Source of the DNA: an uncultured Octadecabacter sp.
GTDB lineage: Bacteria; Pseudomonadota; Alphaproteobacteria; Rhodobacterales; Rhodobacteraceae
DNA: 40,938 bases
Assembly: GCA_937891785.1 (NCBI GenBank)
Contig: CALAGN010000010.1
Span: 1-40,938, forward strand
Direction: 5' to 3'
Each line of letters starts with the position of its first letter. The stretch's first letter is position 1. The position numbers and the translations under genes are program-made. The notes below the pieces were generated by a model. The model made no database searches. It saw nothing but the letters and a program-made list of their open reading frames with translations, and was not told where the DNA came from. Positions 1 through 10,383 of this stretch are shown here, in pieces.

Positions 1-3
1 CTT

Positions 4-1074
4 ATGCCCCACGTTTCGTTGCTATCGCCTGCCAAGCGGCGTAAATCAAAGAAACGCACACGGATTAGGCATGTGATCAAAACATTGGCAATTCCTCAGG
101 ATATTTCGCTGGATGCAATGTCGCTGGCCCCAGCGATTGCGCTGGCACCGCTTGCAGGCATCACCGACCTGCCTTTTCGCCAGCTTGTGGCGGGTTTTGG
201 CGCGGGCTGGGTTGTTAGCGAAATGGTTGCCAGTCAGGAAATGGTGCAGGAAAAACCGGGCGCGCGCGAACGTGCCGAACTTGGGTTTGATCAGGCCAAC
301 ACGGCCGTGCAACTGGCAGGCCGCGAGGCGCATTGGATGGCCGAAGCCGCCCGCGTGGTGCAAGGCAACGGCGCGCGGATGATTGATATCAACATGGGCT
401 GCCCCGCCAAAAAGGTCACGCAGGGCTATTCCGGTTCGGCGCTGATGCGCAATCTGGATCATGCGCTGACGTTGATCGACGCGGTGGTCGATGCCGTCGA
501 TATTCCCGTGACCTTGAAAACCCGACTTGGCTGGGACGATGCCCTGCTGAATGCACCGGAATTGGCGCGACGTGCACAAAACGCAGGCATCCGGCTGATC
601 ACAATCCACGGGCGCACGCGCTGTCAGTTCTACAAAGGCGCTGCCGACTGGGCCGCGATCCGCGCCGTGGTCGATGCAGTCGATATTCCGGTGATTGCCA
701 ATGGCGATATATTAAATGCTGATGATGCCCAAACCGCGTTGGATCGGTCCGGCGCGCAAGGCGTGATGATCGGGCGCGGCGCGCAGGGGCGCCCTTGGGC
801 GCTTGCGCAGGTGGCGGCTGACCTTTGTGGCACCGCTGCGCCTGTGATCCCGCAGGGTCGCGCATTGGTCGATATGGTCGCCGGCCATTATGAGGCGATG
901 TTGGCGTTCTATGGTGCGCAATTGGGGGGGCGCGTCGCGCGCAAGCATCTGGGATGGTATATGGACAGTGCAGGGACGCCGCCCGTTTTGCGCAAACGGA
1001 TGTTGACCACGCAAGACCCGCGCGAAGTCCACGCGATGCTGCCTGATGCCCTGACATTGCAGGTGGCCGCATGA
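4..1074 (+). CDS. dusB: tRNA-dihydrouridine synthase DusB (NifR3)
   Basis: FMN-dependent reductase that makes dihydrouridine in the tRNA D-loop; cytosolic. The TIM-barrel signature is complete: [12 protein letters not shown] for flavin binding, [11 protein letters not shown] with the catalytic Cys, the K and R in [24 protein letters not shown], and [13 protein letters not shown] at the FMN phosphate site. The longest frame gives 356 residues, longer than the usual 320-335. An in-frame GTG at 73 (333 aa) or ATG at 118 (318 aa) is therefore a likely start; I leave the outer boundary because the upstream context is cut off. The stop overlaps the ntrB start by 4 bases (ATGA), so translation is probably coupled. 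The nifR3-ntrB-ntrC order is known from Rhodobacter. Identity is secure, the start is not. Confidence 0.95.
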   Translation: MPHVSLLSPAKRRKSKKRTRIRHVIKTLAIPQDISLDAMSLAPAIALAPLAGITDLPFRQLVAGFGAGWVVSEMVASQEMVQEKPGARERAELGFDQANTAVQLAGREAHWMAEAARVVQGNGARMIDINMGCPAKKVTQGYSGSALMRNLDHALTLIDAVVDAVDIPVTLKTRLGWDDALLNAPELARRAQNAGIRLITIHGRTRCQFYKGAADWAAIRAVVDAVDIPVIANGDILNADDAQTALDRSGAQGVMIGRGAQGRPWALAQVAADLCGTAAPVIPQGRALVDMVAGHYEAMLAFYGAQLGGRVARKHLGWYMDSAGTPPVLRKRMLTTQDPREVHAMLPDALTLQVAA

Positions 1075-2156
1075 TGATGGACGCGCCCCTTTGGACATCC
1101 TTGCCTGTGCCCACGCTGCTGCTGGCCCCTGATGACACGATCAGCGATTGTAATCCGGCGGCTGAATTATTCCTGAACCTGTCGTCCAAATCCCTGCGCG
1201 GCGCGCTGGTATGGGACAAGGTGATGATCGACGCGCCCTTGGAAGATGCTTACGTTCGTGCCCGCGATCGCGGCACATTGCTGTCGGTCAATGATGTGGA
1301 TGTTGGCAGCGGTGAACGCGCGCCGATGCAGTGCAACATCCAGTTTGCCCCGCTTCAGGGCAGCGAAGGCTACGTGTTGATGATGATGTCCCCGCGTGAA
1401 ATCTCGGAGAGGATGACCCAGAACAACCAGTCAAGCAAGGCCGCCAAATCCGCGATTGGCATGGCTGAGATGCTGGCCCACGAAATCAAGAACCCGCTTG
1501 CCGGGATTACTGGCGCGGCGCAGCTTTTGTCGATGGGGATCAGCAAGGAAGATCAGGAATTGACCGATCTGATCGTCGAGGAATCCCGGCGCATCGTCAA
1601 ATTGCTGGAACAGGTTGAACAGTTCGGCAACCTGCGCCCGCCCGCACTTTCGCCGGTCAACATCCATGACGTGCTGGATCGTGCCCGCAAGTCTGCCGCT
1701 GTGGGTTTTGGCGCGCATATGATGCTGATCGAGGACTATGATCCGTCATTGCCGCTAACGCTTACGGATGGAGACCAATTGTTGCAGGTGCTGCTGAACC
1801 TTCTCAAAAACGCCTCCGAGGCCGGCAAAGACGGCGGCGTGATCCGTCTGCGCAGTTTTTATGAACCATCGCTACGGGTGCGCGGCGCAGATGGCGCGGT
1901 TGCGCGTCTGCCGCTTCAGATCGAGATCATCGACGATGGCCCCGGCCTGCGGCCCGATATAGCGGCACATGTGTTCGAGCCATTCGTATCGGGGCGCGAA
2001 AACGGCACGGGGTTGGGGCTGGCGCTGGTGTCGAAACTGATTTCTGGCCTTGGCGGCTGGATCGCCGTTGACTCCACGCCGGGGCGCACCGTGTTTCGCA
2101 TCTCGCTGCCTGTCGCCCCAAAAGACGCCCCTAAACAAATCACCGGAGAGACCTGA
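1071..2156 (+). CDS. ntrB: nitrogen regulation sensor histidine kinase NtrB
   Basis: Cytosolic histidine kinase and phosphatase that controls NtrC in response to nitrogen status, normally through PII. Residues 10-110 form a divergent PAS domain. The H-box [10 protein letters not shown] carries phospho-accepting His137. A HATPase domain follows, with the N-box [12 protein letters not shown], the G1 box DDGPGL and the G2 box GTGLGL. There is no transmembrane segment, as expected for NtrB rather than NtrY. The 361-residue length is normal. The start overlaps the dusB stop by 4 bases and the stop shares one base with the ntrC start (TGATG), so dusB-ntrB-ntrC forms one tightly coupled unit. Confidence 0.95.
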   Translation: MMMDAPLWTSLPVPTLLLAPDDTISDCNPAAELFLNLSSKSLRGALVWDKVMIDAPLEDAYVRARDRGTLLSVNDVDVGSGERAPMQCNIQFAPLQGSEGYVLMMMSPREISERMTQNNQSSKAAKSAIGMAEMLAHEIKNPLAGITGAAQLLSMGISKEDQELTDLIVEESRRIVKLLEQVEQFGNLRPPALSPVNIHDVLDRARKSAAVGFGAHMMLIEDYDPSLPLTLTDGDQLLQVLLNLLKNASEAGKDGGVIRLRSFYEPSLRVRGADGAVARLPLQIEIIDDGPGLRPDIAAHVFEPFVSGRENGTGLGLALVSKLISGLGGWIAVDSTPGRTVFRISLPVAPKDAPKQITGET

Positions 2157-3523
2157 TGGACGGAACCGTTCTTGTTGCTGACGATGACCGCACGATCCGA
2201 ACTGTGCTGACCCAGGCGCTGACGCGGGCAGGGTGCAAGGTGCACGCGACGTCCTCGCTTGTGACGCTGATGCGCTGGGTCCATGAGGGCAAAGGCGATC
2301 TTGTGATTTCGGATGTGGTTATGCCCGATGGGAACGGTTTGGAACAGCTTCCGCTGATCACTGCTGCGCGGCCCGATCTGCCAGTGATCGTGATTTCGGC
2401 ACAAAACACCATCATGACGGCGATCCAAGCCGCCGAGGCCGAGGCCTATGATTACCTGCCCAAACCGTTCGATTTGCCAGACCTGATGAAACGCGCCGCC
2501 CGTGCGCTCGAGGTCAAACGCCGCGCCGTACCTGCACGGGCAGATAGCCCGCAGGCCCACGACGAACTGCCGCTTGTGGGGCGAACGCCTGCGATGCAAG
2601 CGCTCTATCGGCTGGTGGCGCGGGTGATGAACACCGCCTTGCCGGTGCTGATAACAGGCGAAAGCGGGACTGGCAAAAGCCTGATCGCGCGCGCGGTGCA
2701 TGACTTTTCGGATCGCCGATCCCTACCGTTTGTGGTGGCCAGCGCTGCTGATTTTCACGGGATAGATGGGCCATCTACGCTACTGGCCCGTGCAAAAGGC
2801 GGCAGCCTTGTGTTTGATGAAATTGCTGATCTTCGCGACGACGCGCAGGCGCGCATCGTGCGGATGCTTGATACTTTGGGCGATCACGCGCCGCGCATCA
2901 TGGCCACATCCCAAGTCGATCTAATGACCCAGATGGAGGCAGGTTTGTTTCGCGAAGACCTGTTCTACCGGCTCGGTGGTGTGACGATCACCGTGCCATC
3001 ATTACGCGAACGGGTGGATGATATCCCGCTACTTTCGACACACTTCTTGGCGCGCGCCGAGCGTGATGGCGCACCCCTGCGCCGCTTTTCGCAGGGCGCA
3101 TCCGAGCTGGTCCGCACCTATAGCTGGCCGGGAAATGTGCGGCAGTTGGAAAACGCGGTGCGCCGCCTTGTGGTGACCGCGACCGAAGACGAAATTACCC
3201 TGTCCGAGGTCGAAGCCGTGCTCGGCAACCAGCCCGCGATGCAACCGATGCAGGGTGCGGCGGGCGAAGGGGACAAGCTTTCGGCCAGTATTGCCAAACA
3301 CCTGCGCCGCTATTTCGATCTGCATGGCGGCGCGTTGCCCCCGCCCGGTCTATATTTGCGGATCCTTCGCGAGGTCGAGGCCCCGTTGATCGAGATTGCG
3401 CTGGATGCAACAGGCGGAAATCAGGCGAAATGTGCTGATCTGCTTGGGATAAATCGCAATACGCTCAGAAAGAAGATCATCGACCTCGATATGAGCGTGA
3501 CACGGCGTCGCAAAATGATGTAA
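2156..3523 (+). CDS. ntrC: nitrogen response regulator NtrC, GAFTGA-less type
   Basis: Response regulator paired with NtrB. The receiver domain (1-120) has acidic residues D9-D11, phospho-acceptor D53 and K103. The AAA+ domain (about 138-365) has the Walker A GESGTGKS (168-175), Walker [10 protein letters not shown] (218-226) and the [15 protein letters not shown] sensor region. A Fis-type helix-turn-helix lies at the C-terminus, around [21 protein letters not shown]. The segment between residues 195 and 215, where sigma-54 activators carry ELFGHEKGAFTGA, is shortened and has no GAFTGA. R. capsulatus NtrC lacks this loop and activates sigma-70 RNA polymerase, so the same mode is inferred here. 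A 102-base gap without an obvious hairpin separates it from ntrY. Confidence 0.95.
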   Translation: MDGTVLVADDDRTIRTVLTQALTRAGCKVHATSSLVTLMRWVHEGKGDLVISDVVMPDGNGLEQLPLITAARPDLPVIVISAQNTIMTAIQAAEAEAYDYLPKPFDLPDLMKRAARALEVKRRAVPARADSPQAHDELPLVGRTPAMQALYRLVARVMNTALPVLITGESGTGKSLIARAVHDFSDRRSLPFVVASAADFHGIDGPSTLLARAKGGSLVFDEIADLRDDAQARIVRMLDTLGDHAPRIMATSQVDLMTQMEAGLFREDLFYRLGGVTITVPSLRERVDDIPLLSTHFLARAERDGAPLRRFSQGASELVRTYSWPGNVRQLENAVRRLVVTATEDEITLSEVEAVLGNQPAMQPMQGAAGEGDKLSASIAKHLRRYFDLHGGALPPPGLYLRILREVEAPLIEIALDATGGNQAKCADLLGINRNTLRKKIIDLDMSVTRRRKMM

Positions 3524-3625
3524 AACCGCAACATAAGCGTGGCCATGATGCCGCAGATCACAATCTGTAGCGCATCAGCACCACACCGAACGCGGTAACG
3601 GGGCCTTGGCTTCACATCAAAGGGC

Positions 3626-5881
3626 GTGCAAGTGCAACGGTCCCTTCTGGGTTTTAATTTGGCACGATTTAGCCGTTGGCGGCGCAGAAAACCTGTGCGA
3701 AACGCCGCGACGCTTGGGCTGGTGTTACTTGGTCCAGTGCTTGCCGGGCTGACCATTACGATTCTTGGGCCCCTTGATCAAAGCGCATCGGCGCCGTCCT
3801 TGCGGATCGTGCTGCTCGCCGATCTTGTTTATATCCTTGTGATCGCCGCTTTGGTGCTGCAGCGCATCATCGCGCTGGTGATGGCGCGGCGCGCGCGGTC
3901 TGCCGGATCGCGGTTGCATTTGCGCCTTACTGGTGTTTTCGCGCTGCTGGCCTTGATCCCGACTGTGCTGGTCGCGGTTTTTGCAGTGCTAACGATAAAC
4001 GTAGGTCTTGAAGGTTGGTTCAGCGAACGTGTGCGCAATGTGGTGGGCAATTCATTGCTGGCGGCACAGGCCTATGAAGATGAACACCGTCAGGAACTCC
4101 GTCGTGACGGGGTCGGGTTGGCTGGGTTTCTCAATACCGAACGGCTCAAGACATTTTTCATGAGCGATGGTGAAGTGCGTCAGGTCTTGGGCGCGGTGCA
4201 GCCGCAGATTGAACGCACCCTGACTGAAGTGTTTGTGATCGACGGTGCTGGCGAGATTAAAGCACGCGGCACGCGGTCATACGAATTTGGCTATGAACGC
4301 CCCGACGCAGCAGAGATCGCGCAGGCAACATCCGACGGTTTCGTGATCATCGAAGACTGGGACAACAACGAATTTCGCGCGCTAATCCCGCTCGATGCAT
4401 TTGTGGACAGGTACCTGTTCGTCACCCGCGAAGTGGATGGGTCGGTCTTGTCACTGCTTGACGAAACGCAGGAAACCGTGACGCTTTATGAACAGCTTGA
4501 ATCCGATCGCGGCAGGTTGTTGTTTGAATTTGGGCTGATTTATCTGGGCTTTGCAGTGATCCTGATCCTCGCGGCGATCTGGCTGGGGATCTGGTTTGCC
4601 GAACGGCTGTCCCGTCCAATCGGGCGGCTTGTGGGCGCGTCCCAGCGGGTTGGTGGTGGCGATCTTGAAGTCCGCGTGCCAGAAGAACAGGGCGATGACG
4701 AGATCGCGCAACTGGGCCGATATTTTAACCAGATGACGACGCAGCTGAAGGGGCAACGGCAAGAACTCGTTGATAATACCCACCAGATCGAACGCCGCCG
4801 GCGGCTATTTGATTCGGTGCTGTCATCTGTGTCGTCTGGTGTCGTTGGCCTTGATCCTGACGGCACAGTAGCATTTGTGAACAAATCCGGTCGCCGCCTG
4901 CTTGATATGGCCGAAGATCAATCTGATGTGGCGATCGTTGTGGCCGTGCCCGAATTCGCGCCGCTCTTTAACGAAATGCGCCGCGATACGCGCGATTCCA
5001 TGCAAGAGCAGGTCAACCTGATCCGCGGCGGCACCCAAGAAAGCCTGCTTGTGCGCATGTCGCCACGGCTGCGCGAAGATGGCTCGCTTGAAGGGTATGT
5101 TGTGGCATTTGACGATGTAACCGATCTGGTAAGCGCACAACGTCTGGCCGCTTGGGGCGATGTGGCCCGCCGGATTGCCCATGAAATCAAGAACCCGCTG
5201 ACCCCGATTCAGCTGAGTGCGGAGCGGATCAAACGCAAGTTTGCCAAGCTGGTGGGCGACGAGCAGGATGCGCTTGAACAGATGACTGATGTGATCATTC
5301 GCCAAACCAACGACCTGCGCCGGATCGTTGACGAATTTTCAAAGTTTGCGCGCATGCCGGAACCCGAACGCCGCACGCATGATCTGACTGCACTGGTTCG
5401 TGATGCCGTTCTGTTGCAAATGGCGGGACAGCCGGATGTGCGCATCACTTCCGATCTGCCCGACGGCCCCGTTATGGCCGATCTGGATAGCACGATGATT
5501 TCGCAGGCTCTCACTAACTTGATTAAGAACGCGGGCGAAGCCACTGAAACATTGCAAGAAAATGGGGCGCCTGATGGTTATAAACCCGAGGTGCGCATCA
5601 CGATGGAAGCTTTAACAAGTGGCGCGCTGATCTGCATTTCTGACAACGGCGTGGGCCTTCCCGAAGACCGCGCGCGGCTGTTTGAACCCTACGTGACAAC
5701 CCGCGAAAAAGGCACGGGCCTTGGCCTGCCGATCGTAAAGAAAATTATCGAAGAACATGGCGGCACCCTGCAATTGCAGGACGCGGCCCCTTTCAACGAA
5801 TCCGCGCACTGCGGGGCCATGGCAGTGATTGACCTGCCGGTCCTTGTCGCCGCGGCGCAGCCACACCAAGAAACAGTATGA
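3626..5881 (+). CDS. ntrY: membrane sensor histidine kinase NtrY
   Basis: Membrane sensor kinase of the NtrYX system, linked in alphaproteobacteria to nitrogen, redox and envelope control. The N-terminus has three hydrophobic segments (about residues 28-50, 60-85 and 97-122). A periplasmic region of roughly 170 residues follows, then a fourth segment (about 296-320). Next come a HAMP domain, a PAS domain (about 395-500), the H-box [20 protein letters not shown] and a HATPase domain with LTNLIKNAGEA, DNGVGLP and GTGLGLPIV. The 751-residue length is typical. The frame opens with GTG at 3626, with another in-frame GTG at 3632; no upstream ATG is available, so the start codon is GTG. The stop overlaps the longest ntrX frame by 4 bases. 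Confidence 0.93.
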   Translation: MQVQRSLLGFNLARFSRWRRRKPVRNAATLGLVLLGPVLAGLTITILGPLDQSASAPSLRIVLLADLVYILVIAALVLQRIIALVMARRARSAGSRLHLRLTGVFALLALIPTVLVAVFAVLTINVGLEGWFSERVRNVVGNSLLAAQAYEDEHRQELRRDGVGLAGFLNTERLKTFFMSDGEVRQVLGAVQPQIERTLTEVFVIDGAGEIKARGTRSYEFGYERPDAAEIAQATSDGFVIIEDWDNNEFRALIPLDAFVDRYLFVTREVDGSVLSLLDETQETVTLYEQLESDRGRLLFEFGLIYLGFAVILILAAIWLGIWFAERLSRPIGRLVGASQRVGGGDLEVRVPEEQGDDEIAQLGRYFNQMTTQLKGQRQELVDNTHQIERRRRLFDSVLSSVSSGVVGLDPDGTVAFVNKSGRRLLDMAEDQSDVAIVVAVPEFAPLFNEMRRDTRDSMQEQVNLIRGGTQESLLVRMSPRLREDGSLEGYVVAFDDVTDLVSAQRLAAWGDVARRIAHEIKNPLTPIQLSAERIKRKFAKLVGDEQDALEQMTDVIIRQTNDLRRIVDEFSKFARMPEPERRTHDLTALVRDAVLLQMAGQPDVRITSDLPDGPVMADLDSTMISQALTNLIKNAGEATETLQENGAPDGYKPEVRITMEALTSGALICISDNGVGLPEDRARLFEPYVTTREKGTGLGLPIVKKIIEEHGGTLQLQDAAPFNESAHCGAMAVIDLPVLVAAAQPHQETV

Positions 5882-5889
5882 GGACGATT

Positions 5890-7296
5890 ATGGGCGATAT
5901 CCTGATTACCGACGACGAACGCGATATCCGCGAGCTGATCTCGGATATTTTAAAGGACGAGGGGTTTTCGACTCGATTGGCAGCAAACTCCGATCAATGC
6001 ATGGCTGAAATCGCCAAGGAGCCGCCCTCGTTGATGGTGCTTGATATCTGGCTTAAGGACAGCCAGATGGATGGTATCGACATCCTGAAATCAGTCAAGC
6101 GCGACCACCCTGACATCCCGATTGTAATCATATCAGGCCATGGCAATATCGAAATTGCGGTCGCGGCCATCAAGCAGGGTGCTTATGATTTCATCGAAAA
6201 ACCGTTTAATATCGACCAGTTGATGGTGGTTATTCGCCGTGCGATGGACACGGCGCGTCTGCGCCGCGAGAACCTGCAATTGAAGCGTGGCGAAACCGCG
6301 GGCGCGGAAATGCTGGGCGATAGTGCCGCGTTCCGCACTCTGAAATCACAACTTGATAAAGTCACCAAATCGAATGGGCGTGTGATGCTGACGGGTCCGG
6401 CTGGCGCGGGCAAGGAAATCGCGGCGCGCTATATCCACACCAATTCCAACCGCGCGGGGGCCCCTTTTGTGACGGTCAGTTCCGCCTCGATCGAACCCGA
6501 GCGCATGGAAGAAGTTTTGTTCGGGCGCGAAAGCCCTGAACGTGGCGTCGAAAAGGGTCTGCTGGAAGAGGCGAGCGGCGGTGTCGTCTATTTCGACGAG
6601 GTCGCGGATATGCCCCTTGGCACACAATCGAAAATCTTGCGGGTCCTGGTTGACCAACAATTTCAACGGGTTGGCGGCGCCGGTAAAGTGCAAGTGGATC
6701 TGCGGGTTATATCCAGCACAAACAAAGACCTACAAGTCGAAATCGAATTAGACCGGTTCCGCCAAGAGCTGTTTCATCGCCTAAATGTCGTACCTATCCA
6801 TGTGCCCAGTCTGGAAGAACGTCGCGAGGATATTCCGATGCTAGCTGAGCATTTCATAAGCATTTTCAATAAGTTGCAGGGTCTACCTCTACGCAAACTG
6901 GCGGATGATGCGCGGGCTTTGCTGCAAACCATGCTTTGGCCCGGTAATGTGCGCCAGCTTAAGAACGTCGTGGAACGCGTTCTCATCCTTGGTGAAAGTA
7001 ACGATGCGATAACGGCCAAGGAACTGCCCAACAACGAAGATGCGCGTGAAGGCGAGGATCGTGTGTTGCTTTCGGGTGGCCTTGCGACATTACCCTTGCG
7101 CGAAGCCCGCGAACTGTTCGAGCGGGAATATCTGCTGACCCAGATCAACCGCTTTGGCGGCAATATCAGCCGCACGGCATCATTTGTGGGAATGGAGCGC
7201 AGCGCGCTGCATCGCAAGTTGAAATCGCTAGGGGTTGTGACCTCGAACAAGGCCGGTGCGCGGGTGGCGCATATCGAAGAGGCGGATGATGAATAG
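5890..7296 (+). CDS. ntrX: response regulator NtrX
   Basis: Partner regulator of NtrY. I chose the ATG at 5890, not 5878, because GAGGA sits just before it and the resulting N-terminus MGDILITDDERDIREL matches the family. The receiver domain has D8/D9 and phospho-acceptor D52 (LDIWL). The AAA+ domain has a degenerate Walker A (GPAGAGKE), a Walker B-like VVYFDEVADM and [16 protein letters not shown] Fis-type helix-turn-helix ends the protein (GGNISRTASFVGMERSALHRK). Like many alphaproteobacterial NtrX proteins it has no GAFTGA motif, which argues against classical sigma-54 activation. A 77-base gap follows before trkA. Confidence 0.93.
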   Translation: MGDILITDDERDIRELISDILKDEGFSTRLAANSDQCMAEIAKEPPSLMVLDIWLKDSQMDGIDILKSVKRDHPDIPIVIISGHGNIEIAVAAIKQGAYDFIEKPFNIDQLMVVIRRAMDTARLRRENLQLKRGETAGAEMLGDSAAFRTLKSQLDKVTKSNGRVMLTGPAGAGKEIAARYIHTNSNRAGAPFVTVSSASIEPERMEEVLFGRESPERGVEKGLLEEASGGVVYFDEVADMPLGTQSKILRVLVDQQFQRVGGAGKVQVDLRVISSTNKDLQVEIELDRFRQELFHRLNVVPIHVPSLEERREDIPMLAEHFISIFNKLQGLPLRKLADDARALLQTMLWPGNVRQLKNVVERVLILGESNDAITAKELPNNEDAREGEDRVLLSGGLATLPLREARELFEREYLLTQINRFGGNISRTASFVGMERSALHRKLKSLGVVTSNKAGARVAHIEEADDE

Positions 7297-7373
7297 GCGG
7301 GCGATACTCTGGGTGATTGACCGTGCTTGCGCTCTCTGGCACCACTAAGAATCCACGCACCTAAGGGGTTAGC

Positions 7374-8750
7374 ATGAAGGTTATTATTTGCGGCGCAGGA
7401 CAGGTTGGTTGGCAGATCGCGCGCCATCTGTCTGGGGAACGCAACGATGTGACGGTCGTGGATCACAATCCCGATCTGGTGCGCCGCGCGACCGATACGC
7501 TGGACGTGCAGGGTGTGGCTGGCCACGCGAGCTATCCGGACGTTCTGGAACGTGCCGGTGCGCGTGACGCAGATATGATTATCGCCGCGACCCACAGCGA
7601 CGAAGTTAATATGGTCACCTGTCAGGTCGCCCATTCCGTGTTCAATATCAGCCGCAAGATTGCCCGCCTGCGCGCGCAAAGCTATCTGGATGCGATCTAT
7701 TCTGACCTGTACCGCCGCGATCATCTGCCAATTGACGTGGTGATTTCGCCGGAAAAAGAAGTGGCCGAGGCCGCGCTGCGGCGCCTGTCGGCCCCCGCTG
7801 CGTTTGACACCGAAAGCTTTCTGGACGGCAAAGCGCAATTGCTGGGCATCAACATTGCCGCCGACTGTCCGGTGATCAACACGCCGTTGCGCCAGTTGAC
7901 GGACCTGTTCATCACCTTGCAGGCGATTGTCGTCGGGATCCGGCGCCTTGGCACGTTGTTTGCCCCGGGCTCGGGCGACCAGATTTTTGCGGGCGACGAA
8001 GTTTACTTGTTCACCCGCACCCAAGACATGACCCGCACGCTGGAGATTTTCGGCAAATCCAACGAGAAACAAGAACGTATCGTCATAATCGGTGGTGGCA
8101 ATGTCGGGCTCGCGGTGGCCCGCGCATTGGAGAAACGCACCGACCGCGTGCGCGTACGCGTGATCGAAAAGAACCGCCATGTTGCCGAGAAAGCAGCCGA
8201 TGCGCTGGAACGCACGATTGTGCTGAACGGTGACGGGCTTGATGCGAGCCTGCTGGAAGAGGCCAATATCGCCGGCGCGGATGCGGTTCTTGCGGTGACG
8301 GATGATGATAAAACGAACCTTCTGGCCTCGGTGCGGGCCAAGGAAATGGGCTGTCCGCTTGCGATTTGTTTGACCAACGATCCCAGCCTTGTGCCACTGA
8401 TGGGGCCGCTCAAGATTGATGCCTATATCAATCCGCGCGCCACGACCGTCAGCAGCATTCTGCGCCATATCCGCCATGGTCGCGTGCGTGGAGTCTATTC
8501 TATCGGTGACGCCGAGGCCGAAGTGATAGAGGCGCAGGTGCTGTCCACATCGCCGATTTCCGGCCAACGTATCCGCGACATTGATTTCCCCGAAGGGGTC
8601 CTGATTGGTGCCGTGATGAAGGGCGATAAACTGGTCAAACCCACTGGCGCGTTGCGCATAGAAGAAGGCGACGTAATCGCGCTTTTCTGCATGGCCGACG
8701 ATGTGAGCGAAGTCGAGCGCCTCTTGCAGGTCTCGATCGACTTTTTCTGA
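7374..8750 (+). CDS. trkA: Trk potassium uptake regulatory subunit TrkA
   Basis: Peripheral NAD(H)/nucleotide-binding subunit that gates the TrkH potassium channel at the inner membrane. It has the duplicated architecture of full-length TrkA: one RCK_N Rossmann domain starting GAGQVGWQIARHLSG (residues 6-20), an RCK_C domain, a second Rossmann domain starting IIGGGNVGLAVARALE (about 238-253), and a second RCK_C domain. The length of 458 residues is normal. AAGGGGTT lies a few bases before the ATG at 7374. The last base of its TGA stop is the first base of the trkH ATG, so the two subunits should be produced in a coupled way. Proximity to ntrYX is common in Rhodobacteraceae. Confidence 0.96.
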   Translation: MKVIICGAGQVGWQIARHLSGERNDVTVVDHNPDLVRRATDTLDVQGVAGHASYPDVLERAGARDADMIIAATHSDEVNMVTCQVAHSVFNISRKIARLRAQSYLDAIYSDLYRRDHLPIDVVISPEKEVAEAALRRLSAPAAFDTESFLDGKAQLLGINIAADCPVINTPLRQLTDLFITLQAIVVGIRRLGTLFAPGSGDQIFAGDEVYLFTRTQDMTRTLEIFGKSNEKQERIVIIGGGNVGLAVARALEKRTDRVRVRVIEKNRHVAEKAADALERTIVLNGDGLDASLLEEANIAGADAVLAVTDDDKTNLLASVRAKEMGCPLAICLTNDPSLVPLMGPLKIDAYINPRATTVSSILRHIRHGRVRGVYSIGDAEAEVIEAQVLSTSPISGQRIRDIDFPEGVLIGAVMKGDKLVKPTGALRIEEGDVIALFCMADDVSEVERLLQVSIDFF

Positions 8751-10273
8751 TGACCCTGCGCCTGAGCGATTATCCCTTTATTGTTGTGATGATGGGCATT
8801 GCGTCCCTGTCGATGATGGGGCCGGCGCTTTATGCTTTTTCGCTAAACGACTTTACGGGTGCGCGGGCGTTTTTCTACGGCGCGATCCTATTTTCGCTGC
8901 TGACAGTTCTCTTGGGAATTGCCACCCAGCACGATCGCCCGTCCAGCATTGCGCGTAGCCAACTGACCGCACTCTTGGCGGCGTTTTCGGTCTTGCCGCT
9001 TATGTTGGCCGTGCCATTTCATGAAGCCGCGCAAGGCGTCGCCTTTGGCGATGCGTGGTTCGAAATGGTGTCGAGTTTCACAACGACGGGGGCAACCTTG
9101 TTTGACAACCCGCGCAATCTGACACGTCCGTTGCATTTGTGGCGGGCGATGGTTGGCTGGATGGGCGGGTTGCTGATTTGGGTCGCTGCGGCGTCGATCC
9201 TGGCGCCAATGAACCTTGGCGGTTTCGAGGTGCGATCAACGGCGACTGCCGGGCAGGGTGCCACTGATTTCCGCCAGTTCGCCCGCAGTGCTGACCCATC
9301 CGAGCGCCTGACCCGTTTCGCGGCCAAGCTTGTGCCGCTTTATGCGGGGCTGACAGTGCTGTTATGGTCGGGCCTGACGATCCTGGGCGAAGTTCCGTTT
9401 GTGGCGCTGTGCCATGCGATGTCTGTGATGGCGACGTCGGGAATATCGCCTGTCGGCGGGATTTATTATAGTGGTGCGGGGATCGGTGGCGAGATGCTGA
9501 TCTTTGCCTTTATGGTCTTTGCCCTGTCGCGTCTCACGTTCGGGCGCGGAATGATGGGCGAGGATCGCAGAGGCGTGTTTTACGATCCAGAATTTCGCCT
9601 TGGCATGTTCCTTGTCATTGTTTTGCCTGCCTTGCTGTTCATGCGCCATTGGATCGGCGCGACTGAGACAAGCGCCGGCATCGGCGAGCTGCAGTCGGGA
9701 TTGCGCGCTCTTTGGGGCAGCGTTTTTACGGTGATGTCTTTCCTCACCACTACCGGATTTGAATCCGCAGGCTGGCTGGGGGCTGCAAACTGGTCGGGGC
9801 TGTCCACGCCGGGGCTGATCCTTGTGGGGCTGTCAATGATTGGCGGCGGGGTCGCGACGACGGCGGGTGGTGTGAAATTGCTGCGCGTTTACGCGCTTTA
9901 CAAACACTCCGAACGCGAGCTTGAGCGCCTTGTGCATCCTTCATCGGTCGGTCGGGCGGGGGCTGATGCGCGCCGGATCCGAAAACAGGGCGCCTATATT
10001 GCTTGGATATTTTTCATGCTTTTTGCGCTTTCGATCGCGGGCGTGATGATGCTTTTGTCCCTAACGGGTGCGCAGTTTGAAACGGCGATGGTGCTGGCTG
10101 TTGCGGCTCTGTCGACCACGGGACCACTGGCGGCTGTTGGTGCCGAGGCGCCTATTTCCTATGCTGGTCTGACGGGTTTTGCCAAATATGTTCTGGCCGC
10201 CGCGATGGTTGTAGGGCGCCTTGAAGCCTTGGCGATTATCGCCCTGTTGAATCCGGAATTCTGGCGTCGCTAG
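8750..10273 (+). CDS. trkH: Trk/Ktr family potassium transporter membrane subunit TrkH
   Basis: Inner-membrane potassium-translocating subunit working with TrkA. The protein is highly hydrophobic throughout its 507 residues. The four pore-loop repeats of the superfamily can be read: SSFTTTGATLF, MATSGISPVGG, MSFLTTTGFESAGW and LSTTGPLAAVG, each with the selectivity-filter Gly. Start and stop fit the usual length of about 480-510. It overlaps trkA by one base. The 110 bases between it and hfq show no clear terminator hairpin, so hfq may be partly cotranscribed. Confidence 0.95.
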   Translation: MTLRLSDYPFIVVMMGIASLSMMGPALYAFSLNDFTGARAFFYGAILFSLLTVLLGIATQHDRPSSIARSQLTALLAAFSVLPLMLAVPFHEAAQGVAFGDAWFEMVSSFTTTGATLFDNPRNLTRPLHLWRAMVGWMGGLLIWVAAASILAPMNLGGFEVRSTATAGQGATDFRQFARSADPSERLTRFAAKLVPLYAGLTVLLWSGLTILGEVPFVALCHAMSVMATSGISPVGGIYYSGAGIGGEMLIFAFMVFALSRLTFGRGMMGEDRRGVFYDPEFRLGMFLVIVLPALLFMRHWIGATETSAGIGELQSGLRALWGSVFTVMSFLTTTGFESAGWLGAANWSGLSTPGLILVGLSMIGGGVATTAGGVKLLRVYALYKHSERELERLVHPSSVGRAGADARRIRKQGAYIAWIFFMLFALSIAGVMMLLSLTGAQFETAMVLAVAALSTTGPLAAVGAEAPISYAGLTGFAKYVLAAAMVVGRLEALAIIALLNPEFWRR

Positions 10274-10383
10274 CACCTCGACTATGCTCGATATTTTTGC
10301 ACTGGAAACTCTGTGCGGGGCGCTACATACTTGCCCAGACGAGAATGGTCGGTCCGCGACCACAAGAATAGAAGGGTTAGGCA

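Noticed and set aside
6774-8567. 597-codon open frame on the minus strand
   Set aside because: It lies antisense to ntrX and trkA, whose motifs are certain. GC-rich third positions keep such shadow frames open; the predicted protein is His/Arg/Gln-rich with no domain.
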